A stretch of 64,000 nucleotides of DNA from Nautilus pompilius (GCA_018389105.1 JACATO010000311.1:2004001-2068000); one strand, 5' to 3'. Counted from the first letter of the stretch, positions 25,218-38,520 are shown. The notes: generated by a model not told the origin, from the letters alone. Program-made: numbers and translations.

Positions 25218-26098
25218 GTTATAACTATATCTATACAACAAAGTAAAATAACAGAGAATGCAGTTCTGAATTAAGTTTTATAATATTATAAGTCATAAAT
25301 TATCAACAAAACTATTACATCTGCCAAAAAAGTCTGTAATAATTTTGTTATAAAATCATACACTAAAAAGTTCTTTTTATTTTTAATTGCCAGATAGGAA
25401 GGCTAACTTAGTGAATTGTTCTTAAAATAAAATAATGATGATGGAAGGCTAAAATTGTTTAATGTCTATGAAAAATGAGTAACAAGTCCTCTACCTTCAA
25501 CTGTCAAACTATTAAAAAATATTAGATAGTGGCAATACAAATTTCAAAAAGCTTGTTTTAGCTTTAAACTGTTTAAATTAATGAAAGAAATCATCAGTTA
25601 ACTTCTAATTTCACCAGCATATCTATATTTTTTGAATGAAAAATAAACAGAAGTTACTTCCTAGACTAAGCTATTACCAATTAGAATCCTTTCCAACATG
25701 CTATGTATTTTCTACTAAATTTGCCAAACATTGGATGATTACTCTTGTGAATAATACATTTAAAAGCATTTGTTATACAATAAGCAGCAATTACCTGGAC
25801 TGATAAGTAAGGTTTATTTTAGGTCAGTGTCTACTAGTATTGAAAGTGCTACAGTTGTTACTTATAGACTAGAATAGTCAGTAAAGTTGTACTTGTGCAC
25901 AGTGGACCACCTCAAGTTTAACAAGTCTACCCATTCAGTGTTAGATCAGAGCTACCTTACAGCTGATAGTTTGCTTCTATTTCATGGATAGATAGACAAA
26001 AGCAAAACAGGTAAGAAATTTCTGACAAAGCTCGTTTATGATGAGATGTATAAAGTTGACAGACTGTACAAACAAAATCTACTGTAAAGCAAACTCAC

Positions 26099-26156
26099 CT
26101 CTCCACCTTAGTAGAACTGGCAGCCAGTGTATTATAGGTTGTAGGCTGAAGATGTG
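26099..26156 (-). CDS. Helical-repeat protein, 58-nt exon
   Basis: A consensus donor, GGAGAG|GTGAGTTT, ends 19 codons plus G, reading HIFSLQPIIHWLPVLLRWR. The acceptor is a C/T-rich CCTCCCTCAACACAG. An alternative CTTCAG acceptor 11 bases downstream is possible. Phase 0 in and phase 1 out connect the exon ending at 28850 to the one starting at 23041, making an alanine codon at the junction. A longer open frame here (26132-26323) is in a different phase and runs through the acceptor, so it is treated as chance. Confidence 0.42.
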
Positions 26157-27299
26157 CTGTGTTGAGGGAGGTATTTTACAGTCATCAAAGGTTCATAAGC
26201 CTCATTGATAATGTTGTATAGAATACTACAAATAAAAATCATGGGTTCTACCATTTTGAGAAGGGGAAATGGGGAGTTCAGGTAGGCATACCAGGAACTG
26301 TTACTATAACTGCAAATTTCCAACTAATCATGGTTAATTTTAGTTGAAACTAATACCAATTCCTGTCAGTTGCTATAGCAGTTTTAACCATTTAGTGTGT
26401 TTTTCTCACTAATAGCAGCTTCATCGTCATAATCAAAACAACAAACAATATCAACATAGTGCTGCTACTATTGATCTGGCTGCTTCTGCCTTGCACACAC
26501 CAGTTCTCGCATGGATGTAACTAATAATTTGTAATAATAGGCGACAATCCTTCCCCCATCACAGACCTATACAAGCATTATATAAACACCATCTTTGAGC
26601 CATTACCATAGGGAAAAATAAGCATGGAACATATCTATTTGTGGTAGGGTTAGAGAAACTGATCAGAAACCAAGAGTCAACACTGCTGACAAATACCCTC
26701 CTATAGCCAAAATTATCTAATATAGAAGAAAAACAAACAAAAACGCATCTAAGTACTTTTATAAATATTGAAAATTTTCAAATTGTCTATAGTAGCTAAA
26801 TTCAAATTATTCTTTTCAGTTAATAAAAATTCAAATGTAGATAAATTTGCTATTAAATCAGTTTTTATTTTTAACAGTGTTTCATTTATAATAGAAATGA
26901 GAAAAAAAAAAGTACAAAGCATTTTTAAGAGATATTTCAATCAAGTTTTCTAAATTTTAATTCTACTGAAAAAATATAGTTAAGTATCAATTGAATATGT
27001 ATACTGATCTTTCTTCATTAAAGTTTTAAAATCAATCAGTTTCATTAAACAGAAAAAGCGACAAACAAGACATTAACTTTTTAAAACAAGAGAAAAGGAA
27101 GATTAAAACTATAAATTCAGCTGTGACTTTTAAAACATGACTGTTCCCAAATATAAACTAGTAAAGGTACTTAAAATAACATTTTAAAAAATGTGAAGAA
27201 CTGTTAGTGAAATTTGTTACATAAAAAAAAAAAAGTCAGTCTAGTAGTTTATAATAATGTAAGTAAACATACTTTCAATTTAAAACAAGATAAACTCAT

Positions 27300-27590
27300 A
27301 AATACTGTTGCTTCCCACTATGAGACTACAGAACTGTTGGGAGGGACCAACTCAGTTTGGCACTCCTCCTTGTCTCGGCTCTTCTTCAACAGTCAGCCAA
27401 AATGAAGAGCACTGGTAGGGAATTTTGTTGGGTTTGTTTGATAGCAGAAGGTGACACTTACTATCCAATCAACATCTTGGAAGGACTCATCCACCAGGTA
27501 CTGCTGTTAGAAGCAGCACTAAGACTATTCATGTCTCTTCCTGGACCACAGCATACAGATGGACTGATCACATAATAAACTTTCATTAAA
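27300..27590 (+). repeat. Probable SINE fragment
   Basis: ACCAACTCAGTTTGGCACTCC matches the body of the element at 38288 with a few changes, preceded by GACTACAGAACTGTTGGGA, a possible remnant of the tRNA-like head. The stretch is clearly GC-richer than its surroundings. A related ACCAACTCAGTTTG word occurs at about 16214, just after the LINE tail. Confidence 0.35.
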
Positions 27591-28849
27591 ACACAGAAAA
27601 AAAAAGTCTTATAAACAACTGTTGTATGTGTGTGCAAATTAAAACAATTTTATTTCCAATTTCTAGTACAAAAACTGATGAACTCTGCTTTTAAAGGCAA
27701 AATTAGTATTACTGACATATGCTTAGTAAATCTGTATGATATTTTCTGGCAATTTCTACAAGTATACAATGGACATCATATTTTGAAAACACTATCAGAG
27801 TGAAAGAAAAAAAAAATCACCTGACTTGTTATTCAGATCAGAAGAAATTATTGTGTATATATACTGTGAATTTGTTCTTTTTTTGTTAAATTACTGTATT
27901 TATTTTCTTTTTGTTATTATAAAATTCTCTTTCTATGAAAATGTTTCAACAGTACATTTTTATAGATCACATTTAATTAAAAATTCTAAACAAAAATGTA
28001 GAAATATGATTTTTTAAAAAAAAGAACCAATGTTTGATTATGATACATTTTATTAGCTTTCAAAAATCATTATCATTTATCTATATCATCATGTAGAAAA
28101 TGAGCTGTCAAGAAAACAGGTATCTAATCAGTAAATATGAAATTTTAGGACAAATGATAGAGAGGAGTGGCAAAAGTAAACAACAAAAGTAACAGTGAAA
28201 TAGTTGTACTAAAGCTGATTAAAAATTTTTTGTTAATTACCATTTAGTCTAATATTAGGGCATAATGGCTGTATAAATGGTTTATAAAAGAAAACAAGGC
28301 ACATCTGTTATTAGTATTTTTTTAAATTTAAAAGTGAAGATAATTTTATAACAGATTAAATGCACAAATGCGTATTTCATCTAAGTTTTATTACTTCACA
28401 TTACAAACTAGCACATGATCTATCTTTTGATTTGTAACCTAGATTTTTGTTTTATTTTTCATACTTTTCTTTAAGTTTTCCCTTTCAAATACCATTTAAA
28501 AAAAAAAACATTCTTCTTTTCACAGAATCTGCCTTTCAATACTTTAAATCTTTTTTTCCACTCTTGTAGAATAAAAGATTTTGAATACATCACTGCTACA
28601 AAATAACTTTTTATATTAGAGCAGCCACAACTATTATGGATATGGAAGCTTGTACTTTTAAACCCTGAACTGCTGACAGCCTCACATCTTAACCAACTTC
28701 TCTAGCTATATCCTATCATATTTTCACTTTAAGAACATGCTGACAAATCATAGTAAGGTGTAATGTGAATTATCTAAAATTTATTATTCAGTTGAAAAAA
28801 GCAATTTCAGTCCCCATCCAAGTGTCATTTCTATCCAATAATCTGGTAC

Positions 28850-28954
28850 GTATAATAAGCAGCAATGTAAGTAGTTTGTATGCTCAGGCATGAAATACTG
28901 GGCAGTAGAATTCATCTCGGCACAATCAGAATAATACATAAATGCAAGAACATG
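28850..28954 (-). CDS. Helical-repeat protein, 105-nt exon
   Basis: An excellent acceptor on the reverse strand (TTGTTGTTGTTTCTATTGCAG) is followed by 35 codons from HVLAFMYYSDCAEMNSTAQ to LHCCLLY. The frame stays open to a TAA at 28784. The internal donor TTATAC|GTACCA is weak but is the only one giving a phase that continues into the exon at 26156. If that donor is not used, this would instead be a 3'-terminal coding exon ending LLFSTE. Residue content (Y, C, H, M, E mixed) argues for real coding. Confidence 0.5.
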
Positions 28955-28999
28955 CTGCAATAGAAACAACAACAACAATTTTTCTTCTTTTTTTTTACA

Positions 29000-31900
29000 T
29001 ATTAATCTTAAAGGTTTTTTTTTGTTGTTTTTCTTCACCTTCCTAATAGCAGGTGTACACAAATTGCTTAATTTCCCTAAGGTTGGTTGCTTCACATTCA
29101 CACACACACTTTATATATATAATATTTTGATAAAGGTTAATTATTGGAATAACTGAGAATTTAAAAAATGACACAAATATAAGGATAAAAACATCCAATA
29201 AAAAAAATAAATAATAAAATACAAAACTGGAATAGGTACTTTCTGTACACTTAGTAACATTTAAAAAAAAAATTAATCTATTTAAGCAAATTTATAAGGT
29301 TAACTACCATGTCACATGATCTGCTGACCTATATAAACAAAAAGAGATAGAAATGGACTCTTTTGTGGCAATCATGGAAAAGGAAAATGGTCTCCGTAAC
29401 TTCACCAAAAAGGTAAAATAGAACCCCTCTGGTTTTTAAAGTCTTTCTCAGATCTTATATGGCTTTTTGTGATTTCTTTCTTTCTTAAATCACCAGAATT
29501 CCAGCTTTAGAATGGCATATCAGGAAAACAAATAAGTCTTCACTTATGGTATTTCATTTAGATAAAAGGTAATAGTTACTGTTGATGAATGATAGTGCCA
29601 GAGTCCAATTACTGACAGGCTGGATTATATATGCACTACATTTACTTCCCTTAACAAACCTGAACTCAAAAAAACACATACAAATTAGTAGTATTTCTCC
29701 ATCAAAAAGCAGTCAAATTCTGCCACTTCAGATCAAAAGTACTTATAAAAAATATTCCTTTCTTTGTCATTTATTTACCTTGAGGAAGATAAGTAGCTAA
29801 AACTTGTAAATGATTTATAAGATCCTAACTGAACTAGGATGCTATCAGATAAATAGATGCTTCTCAATTTTTAAAAATGAAAAATATTTATAAATAGGTT
29901 ATCAAAATAATTTTTATCTCAGAATCTTTTCATTTATTAAATATTTATATAAAGTTCATGAACAGTTAGACTTTTCGGAGCTAAAGTTAATAAAAAAAGA
30001 AATTAACTTCTAGGTATTTTAGTTGTAGTGTTCTTAATCAATGGTTATTATATAAACTGCCATGTAAATATGAAAGACCGGAGAAGATTTCAAGTTTGAA
30101 GTTTTTCCTATAAATTGTGATAGTGTATTTATAACTTACATTATTAGAATTACAACTCAATTTCTTTACTTATTAATAAGCTGCTCTGAAAGAGAAGATA
30201 GATTTAAACAGGTTGCAATTATGAATTAGCATCTTTCAAGACTATAAGCAAATTTTTGGAAAATATAATACATAGAACAATTCTTTTTAAGTCTGTCAGT
30301 ACACAAGATTAAAATGCAATTACGTTGAGTGACATGCCACCCATACTACTGACTGACTGACCTTTACTTGCCAAATTTCATCTTAAAAACAATAGTGAAT
30401 ACAATGAAAATGTAACTAAATTTTGTTTCAAATCTTTCTGAATTCATGAATAAAACTTCTTAACCAATAGGGATGTTCAAATGAAACCTGGACAGATATG
30501 ATTACAGTGATTCTATTTGAGCTGAGTTTACTTTGAACATGTATTATATTTGCAAATAACTAGTAGACATTTAACTGTTTTTTTTTTTTCTCTGTTGATC
30601 TCCAGTAAGCATGTCAGAATTTAGTTCCTTAAAAATGAATGCCAATTAAACTTGGGCATTTAATTAAGTTTACTTCTGATTTAAATTTAAATTAAAATTT
30701 CAGGTAGCTCCCTGGTACACAACTGCAACGGTCTTGATGCCATGTAAATAAATTGATATTCTTCCTCATAAGTCAAAAGTAAAAAAAAAAAATGCTTATT
30801 AATAAACTTTTTTTCTTTAAACCAACAAGCTTATACATGTAGCCAAAACGTATTTCCTACAAATAAAAAAATTAAGATGGGGGAATGTGCATTTTATGTA
30901 TTGACTTATTCTAAATGATTAGTATAACTTATATCTATTTTTAAAAATTTTTAATTAAAGAAATTGCTTGCTAGGTTGTTTTTTTTGTTTTCTATATTAT
31001 TACTTTTTTAATTCCATGTATCAAATTTTTAACCATTTAAAATTCTAATAAAAAATAAATTAATTAAAATTTAAAAACTGTTGAATGAATTTATTTGCAA
31101 AAAAATTGAAAAAAAAAATTATTTTTAAAAATAGCATTTGTTTAGAGTATATGCACAGAGCCAAGCAAATCTCTGAGGAGCACATGGTATTCTGATAGTC
31201 TCTCATGTAAAATATCTACTACAAATCTTGGGATTAATGGTGGGAAGAACTCTCCCAACCCTACCAATAGGAAAGAACACACCAAAATTAGCCTGGGGCC
31301 ACGAGATATGAGCAGTGGCCAGCTTGCTTGTAGCTGCTATCATGAGCAAGCAAGCATTACCCAGTTTAAAACAGCAAAGCTATCACACTCATTTTGAACA
31401 ATCTCTTATAAATAAACATTACTGATAATATATTTTAAGCAAAAGCTTTTTCCCCCCACTAGTTTTCTTGCTTGCTTAGTACAATTTAAGTTATTCTGTT
31501 TATATTAACATAAAAATATTATGACACATTATTTCATTTTTTAAAAAAAGTTATCTACCTTTAGTTTTTTCTTTTTAAAGCTGTCCAAAATAAATATTGT
31601 CTCTCTTATTCAAAGGGTTTTTTCCTGCTTGTTTTCATTTCAATAAACCTTTTTTTTTCTGTCTGTTGCTAATTGTTCTTGCATATCTCTTTTTCTGCTG
31701 ATAATTCTGCATGAACAATATTTTGCTGTTTCTAAAATATCTGTCATTTACAGTTTCTATTTCAGTTTATAATTCAAATAGTTATCCCTATTGTAGTTGA
31801 TTCATATAATGAAACTATTTATTAAAAAAAAAACACAAGGAGATAACTGCACTTTAGGGAAAGCTGAGCCCCTTTATAATTTAACATGTACCCAAACATA

Positions 31901-34278
31901 TTAGTGATATTACCTTATGGATTTCCTTCATATTGTGATTCCTGTTTTCTCCTATCCTATCAAACTATCAGAATATCTAAGTAGATAATTTTGAAACATG
32001 TAATTTGTGAGATTGATTTTATTTTGTTTATCACAGTTATTCCCTATATTAAGGAGAGAATAAATGTCAATTTACATTTTATGGGAGAACAACAGAAAAT
32101 TTTAAAAAAAAAATCTTTAAATCAGTTCAATAAATTAGAGAGTTCTGACTACAGCTATTAGTAGTAAGAAACTCAGTGAACATCATATGCCCTAATCAAT
32201 TTCTCAGCAATAATCACAAAAACAAAAATACCTATATTTTTTTCATTATCTTTTAGATCCACTATGTCAACATTTCTAGAATATTTCCTCACAGATTCAA
32301 AAAGCAACTCAGTTTGTGATTCCCTCCAATAAGGTGGTTGTTTGTTTTCCTGATTTTTAATTCGTTCTATCTCAATGAGATTTTATGTTTATATTAGATG
32401 TTCAAAACAAACTGGAGCACAGATCAATACAGGAAGTTAAAAATACAACAACAAAAACAAACAGGAACTTGGAAATCACAAGGCTGCCAATCAACAAATA
32501 ATCAATAAAAATCCAGGTTTTCACCCATTCCAGAACCAATGCCAGCCATCAGATTATCAGGCAAATTTTGCTTGTCAGGTCTCTAATTCTGCATCACTGC
32601 TTTTTCCAGTCAAAACACAAATTCTAAATCTGTATGTATAATAAAAATTTCTAGCATGTGTCCTTTCTGGTCATGCTAGATAGACAGATGATTACAAAGT
32701 CAGAATACAGCATTATGCAAACATTACTTGCAGTCAAACATTCAATTATTAAAATGCATGATTAGAAGAAAGATTGGATCAACTGGATAGTCAATGATGT
32801 CTCAGAAAGTAAGCAGACCAATGAAAATGATAGGAAAACATAATAACTATGCTGTTTAAGACCAAAATTCACTTTCTAAAGTAAAGATTTTTTGTAAAAG
32901 AATCAAATCAGATATTGAATGGATTAAAACAAACCTATCTAAATTTAAAAATCAGATAATTTCATGCCTAAACAAAATCTCCAGACTAAATGTTTTTTTA
33001 TTATTACATTATTTTCAAGCAGACAAAAATATATAGAATCTAACATCAATTTTTGTTTCTTTTCTCTAATGTTTTCACAATTAAATAATTTATAATTGTT
33101 TTTTTAAAATTCTAATCCTTTACCACTACAAAATTTAAGGATATACTTTTCTATCCTAAAATAAACTGGTTTTTGTAAGCATAATCTGATTGTAAAAAGC
33201 TATTTTTATTGTTTTTAATAAAGTTACTGATGTAATAGGTAAGATCCTCCTGGTGGCTTTATCAGATGAAAGGTGAACTTAAATTTTTTTCATTATTCCA
33301 GATGAAATATGTAAAGATGTGTCTAAAATACTATCACAGACATATAGTTTGATGTGCATTATAATGTATCGTAATACTAAGGAAATTATATAAAAATGAA
33401 ATTAAACAATTAGTTCTTTTGTTATAATAATGCACCAGGCCAAGAACACAAATCTAGTTACCAGATTCTGGCAGCCACTTGTTTAGAAATACCACAAATC
33501 TGCCTTACATGTCTGAAGTCAAACAAATGAGACATGTACATTAAAAATGTAGCTGGTTTTTGTCTTTTTTTTCTGTCAAGTCTGCCTTCTGTCTTAAAAC
33601 AAAAATAAATAAACAGCAAAATATCAGATGTTTCACTCCCTCAAGGTCCCTTATAACAGAATTCAATCTGTCATTTAAAATGTAATGACATGTAAATCTT
33701 ACGTATAAGGAAAAAAAAAGCCATTTTAAAATGTTACAAACTTAAAAATTATAACTTAAAAGATGCAATTCTCTAAGTGCTGTCTGCACAAAAAAGATTT
33801 GATGTGCAATAAAAACTTTAAAAAAGATTATCTAGTTGCCCCATTTACAAGGTATTTAAAAAAAACATTACATTTATTTTCTTATGTCATGATATAGACA
33901 GATATTGTCAGAAAAACCCAACCTTTATAGAAGTATGGTTCAATAATCAAGTTTGTCTCTTCTTCATATACAAATATATTTTTCTTTTAAGGTAATAATA
34001 AATAATAAAAAAAACAAATTTTTCATAAATCCAGAAGTACAATAAGAATAAGTGTTTATAAAGTATCTAGACACCAAGTTTTGTTTCTTTAATGCAACAA
34101 GTGAATTTCAGTGTGATGGCAAGAGTAATTTTCCTTCAATTTCCAGTCACATTTTTATTGTTTCATAGGAAAAAAAACCCAAAAAACTCCTCGCTGGAAT
34201 CATTGTTTAAGTGTTAGATAGCTAACAGCTTTACTAAAATTATACTCTATTTTCAATGAAATATTTAAAACCAAATAC
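29000..34278. other. Intron-like AT-rich stretch
   Basis: This lies between candidate exons at 28954 and 34279 of the reverse-strand gene. Apart from the palindromic mini-element at 30468 and a GC-richer patch at 31150-31400 of unknown origin (CTGGGGCCACGAGATATGAG), I see no supported feature. Confidence 0.4.
30468..30549. mobile_element. ~78-bp palindromic mini-element, copy B
   Basis: AGGGATGTTCAAATGAAACC on the left pairs with GAGTTTACTTTGAACATG on the right. The middle, ATTACAGTGAT, equals that of the other copies. Its right end has diverged (ATGTATTA in place of ATCTCTA). Confidence 0.6.
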
Positions 34279-34431
34279 AGTAGGATGGCAGTAAGTCCAT
34301 AGCAGAAAATGAATGTTACATAGTTTACATAAGAGACAAGCTGTCTGGGGACTGTCAGCATTTAATAAAAGACAAGACAGTTTTAAAATATTGTTGTCAA
34401 TATGACAGATTTTTAGCATTTTTGAAGATTT
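34279..34431 (-). CDS. Helical-repeat protein, 153-nt exon
   Basis: The exon has 51 codons in phase 0 at both ends, starting KSSKMLKICHIDNNILKLSC and then a leucine-rich helix with LLLNADSPQTACLLCKL. The acceptor is CCACTTTGGCCTTGGAG; the donor ACT|GTATTT is modest, and GTAAAC or GTAACA donors earlier in the exon are alternatives that would change phase. The composition is ARM/HEAT-like, with cysteine-rich helices similar to the exon at 28850-28954. Boundaries are less sure than coding status. Confidence 0.45.
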
Positions 34432-35405
34432 CTCCAAGGCCAAAGTGGTACTTGAACTATTTAATCAATACCTAAATGTTTGAGAAAGATCCCAAAATAC
34501 ACCAAAGCCATTATATATAATCTTTAAATCTCATTTTAATCTGCCATTATTTTCTAACAATGTGAAATTAGATCTAACAAACTTATTCACCTTCATATTG
34601 GTGGCACTGAAGCTTATGGATTTAGACTTGAGTAGTGAAGACAACCACTTAAATGAAAGTTTGATGGGACAGGTCAATGGAATCAATTATATCAATGAAG
34701 ACAGACAATATAATAACTCTAAGTAATAAACACTTGCAGATGTTTAAGTGGTAAAAGCATTTGCTTTTAAAAACTGACAAATGAATAAAAATTTATAGCA
34801 TTAACATGAAAAAACAAATTACATTCTTTGTCTTTTTAAATATTTCTTTTAATTTAGTTTTATACAATTTAAATAAGGTTTTTTTTTTCTTCAAGATAAA
34901 TGTCAACTACCTAACTATTCACAGGCCCAAATAAAGGCTAATCTTCAGTTAAATAGAAGAGGTACTTACCCTGCTATGGTGTCTGCTTAACTAGTATAAG
35001 GTATTTATGGCTGCCATAGCTAGAGTCAAGGGTTTGGGCAAGATATATATATTGGCCACTATCTTTTTAAGAGAGGTTCTGTGGCAGATGTTTATAGTTA
35101 TCGCTAACCTTCCATTTTCTTTTCAATCTTTTGAAACAATACTAACATCAAATAAGCGATACAATTACTAGTACAACTACTACACTAGCTAGATCTATAA
35201 TGACAATACATAGATTCCAGTGCAATTATAGAGATATAAACAGCAAGTCTGCAGCATAGCTTCATTCAAGGCTGGCTGCTGAAGATAGTATAAGACAAAT
35301 CATAGATGACCACAGAACTTTCCATCCCAAGATATTTTTATACCATGCAAAAAATGTTACCAAATTTTTATTTAAAAAAATTAAATACTTTTTCTTTAAA
35401 AACAC

Positions 35406-35499
35406 CTGCATGTCAGTAAAGAGAGTTAAGGAATTTATTAAAGTATGATATTTTATTAGAGGAATGGCTGCTGGGTAAATATTTACTAAATTTCCATAT
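35406..35499 (-). CDS. Helical-repeat protein, 94-nt exon (most upstream resolved)
   Basis: A very long T tract ending TTTTGAG (reverse strand) precedes one base plus 31 codons reading YGNLVNIYPAAIPLIKYHTL and then INSLTLFTDMQ. The donor is ATGCAG|GTGTTT. It ends in phase 0 and joins the exon at 34431. The preceding exon should end in phase 2; a 30-base candidate at 36118-36147 would fit but is weak. Upstream exons up to the promoter at about 44.7 kb are not resolved. Confidence 0.45.
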
Positions 35500-36929
35500 C
35501 TCAAAAAAAAAAAAAAAAAATCACTGACCCAAATGTTTCTTTTTTCTTTTCTGCAAAACTATAAAAATTCTCACATTAATATACTTAGTTAACGACATGA
35601 ACAGACAGATTTTATTGTGATATTATACTTGCCACATAATCATTTAAACTAGAAGCAAATTAAAAAGACCACTTATACATAAAGTTTCAGTATATTAATT
35701 TGGAGTTTAAAGAAAAACAAAAACATCCAACCTCTAGTAATAAATTATAGCAACATGAAGAGTGGATAATGTCATCTTTGTTTTATGATCAAAATCGGAA
35801 GTTATTACGCAAACAATCTACTAAAAATATGTAGAAATGCAGCAACAGTATTTTTTTTTACTATGAATTTTTCCTGCTTGTCTGTGTAGAATAGATTTTC
35901 TCTTGATTCATATTCTTTGAACTTTGCTCAATTGATAATTTGTACGAAGTGCTACAACTTCTGCGTACAACCATTTGTTAAACAAAATCCAGTTGTAGGC
36001 ATTAATTCCTCAGTGGTTTTAGGTATATCATGACTAGCAAGTGTTGACTAAAACTATTACTTTCTGTTGTGAGAACTGTTTAATACACTTTTTACTTGTT
36101 TCTTTTTAAAATGATACAGGTTGAGTGTATTGCATGCAATACAGTGGCTGAATCAACTGATGTGTCTATCAAGAAAGTATACTGGTCCTAGAATGGCTAA
36201 AAAAAACAATACTAGTCAAGCAATCAGCAGTGAACCACATATAACCGTCTTCAGTGTTCTATCAAACCTGGACCAATGCCAGTCTACCATTTTGAGACTT
36301 GTGTTTATTGGCTGAATCTCTTCAAAGTATAAGAAACAAAAATAAAATTTTTATGTATGCGTGATCCTCACATTCATATTCAAAAAAACTTTGAAATCTC
36401 ATGAGGAACAAAAGAAAAATCTGTAATATTAAACTTTTATTGACAATGTATGAATACAAAAGAAAAAAAATTATATAAAATTTGCTGAGAATTTTATTCA
36501 GTAAATATAAAGATTTTATGGATATAGCTATGAGATGGTTTGTGTTCCAAAACCAGAAATTAAACTTTTCAGTATATCTTTTTTCCTGGATCCAGTCTTT
36601 TCTTAAAAAAGAATCATACTATATCGAATTACTGATCTTAAACGTAGAAAATTCGTTGAAACCAAATTATCTCCCTTGAAACAAACAACACCCTCCCCAT
36701 AATATGCTATTGTTCAAGGGGAAAGAACTTTTCGAGAAATAACCTTTGAAATTTCTCAATTAAAATGTTTAAAAATTATAAAAATTGTAAACTTGACAGT
36801 TTAATAATAACCAAAGGCTAAATAAATTTTTTTCCAAAGTGTATATAAGAAAAAAACCTGAAAATTTATCCATAGATAAAAATCAACCAAATGTTTGTAC
36901 AATTTTGTGCAATTCCCTGTTCGAAGGTT

Positions 36930-37010
36930 GTAGATCCCTGTCTTGTTTGAGATTATGGATTATGCGCATATACACTGGGTTGCACAACTAGCTAGTACAG
37001 ATACTCACAA
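36930..37010 (-). repeat. SINE fragment (tail part)
   Basis: On the reverse strand GTTGTGCAACCCA is followed by a diverged copy of the bases that follow the same word in the element at 38288. Only the distal part is recognisable. Confidence 0.35.
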
Positions 37011-37224
37011 TAAACAAAACTTTGTGCACGAGAGAGGCAAGAAAACATTGGTAAATATTTATTGAAGATGAAAATTGTTGCTAAACCTCTAGATTCTGCA
37101 CAATACATTTGGTTTATCAGATGAAGTCAACCAAAGCTAACCAAAAACTTACAACTACCAAATAAATTTTGATTTTTAATTCCCATATGTCATTTGAATA
37201 TACTGGGATAATGAACAGTTTTGA

Positions 37225-37560
37225 GTAGTCTCTGAGCAGCTTGTGGTCTGGGGAAAAGTATTGGACTGCGATGATTAAGGACATGAGTTTGAACCATAGT
37301 CAGTCACAGCTCACTTTCCTGGCATGGTTTCCTTTTGTTCTCCTTCACCAGCTGGCCATGTAAATTCCTCCAACATCTAAAACTGAAAAGTTCTAGCAGG
37401 GTTATCCAGTCTGTGGTAGATATTCTGTGGGTAACCATTGATTGACTTGCACTTTGACCATATCTCAAGACCATTCAACCATACCTGGATAACTAGCTTA
37501 TTCACCGAGGAGGATACTCCAAGCCTGTCTCTTCTAGTTCATTGATATGAGATGTCTTTA
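37225..37560 (+). repeat. tRNA-derived SINE
   Basis: A degenerate tRNA-like head is visible: GTGGTCTGGGGAAAAGTATT as A-box region and ACATGAGTTTGAACC as B box (consensus GTTCGAACC with one change), at tRNA-like spacing. A GC-richer body follows (CACAGCTCACTTTCCTGGCATGG, CTCCAACATCTAAAACTGA) that resembles the element at 38288. The 3' end is unclear. Confidence 0.55.
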
Positions 37561-38287
37561 GTTATCAAAAGTCAGAACATGGTTCAGCAAAAACTAGTTT
37601 TTAAATATTAAAGTTATGAATCATACAAGTCATATCTTGTTTACTAAAAATCTGAATATTTATTTGAAAAAAAAAATAGTCAGGAATGTTTTATTCAATC
37701 AAAGATTAAAAATTACATCAGGACTCACAAAAGTAATGAGCTAGCACCATAAAAGAAAATCTCAAAACCTGGTACCCAAATTAAATAATTTAATTTGGAA
37801 TGTTTTTCATCAGTAGATAAAATCTGTTAAATACCAGTTAAAAATTAACTTCATAAGGAGAAAAAAAAATCTAAGTACTCACTACTGCATATTCAATTTT
37901 TTAAAAATATTTTCTTTTTTACAATTTTTCCATTCTAAGATATATAAAATTTAAAAAAAATATTTAATATTAATGTAATGAGTCTATTCTTTTATTTATA
38001 GTTCTTTTTTAAAGTTATTTCTGCTGCTGCAGTGTCTTCTAAAAAAAACAAGATTTTTTTAAAATGTCAAAAACATCAAGAGCCTCTAGCTAAGTCCAGA
38101 AAAGTAGATACATGCAAATAATTTAAAATGTTAACGATGCCATATCACATTACTTTATTATGTAAATTACAGCATATGAGTAGCTAAAATTGGGATTCTT
38201 TCTTCTCTATTGTAGCCTTGACTAATTTAAAGATTAACATTTTTATTAAAGTTTACAGTGAATGATATTTAATTTATTAATAAAACA

Positions 38288-38520
38288 TACCAGTGATAAG
38301 ACTACTGGACTACAAAGTTGAGGGCTAGAATTCAACTCAGTCAGCACCAGCTCAGTCTGGCATAACTTCCTGGTGTGATTTATCTTCACTCTGGCCACAT
38401 GTTTTTCCTCCAGACTCTTATTTTGTCTCGCATCTAAAAACAAAACATTCCAGTAAGAACTTCTGCTTGTGACCTCCCATGCTGAAAAGTGGTTGTGCAA
38501 CCCACTCGATACATAAGTAC
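38288..38520 (+). repeat. tRNA-derived SINE
   Basis: CAGTGATAAGACTACTGGAC followed by GAGGGCTAGAATTCAACTC resembles a decayed tRNA D-arm and B-box pair. The body contains ACCAGCTCAGTCTGGC, TCCTCCAGACTCTTATTTTG and the word GTTGTGCAACCCA (38492-38504). That word also occurs reversed at 36976-36988. No coding potential is evident, although open frames exist by chance. Confidence 0.55.

Noticed and set aside
28784-29107. 107-codon reverse-strand ORF taken as a whole
   Set aside because: Its first half is a lysine-rich run and an intron-like pyrimidine tract; only the part after the TTGCAG acceptor (28850-28954) looks coding.
34930-34990. Reverse-strand splice donor GGTAAGTAC at about 34968
   Set aside because: No open frame with an acceptor ends there.
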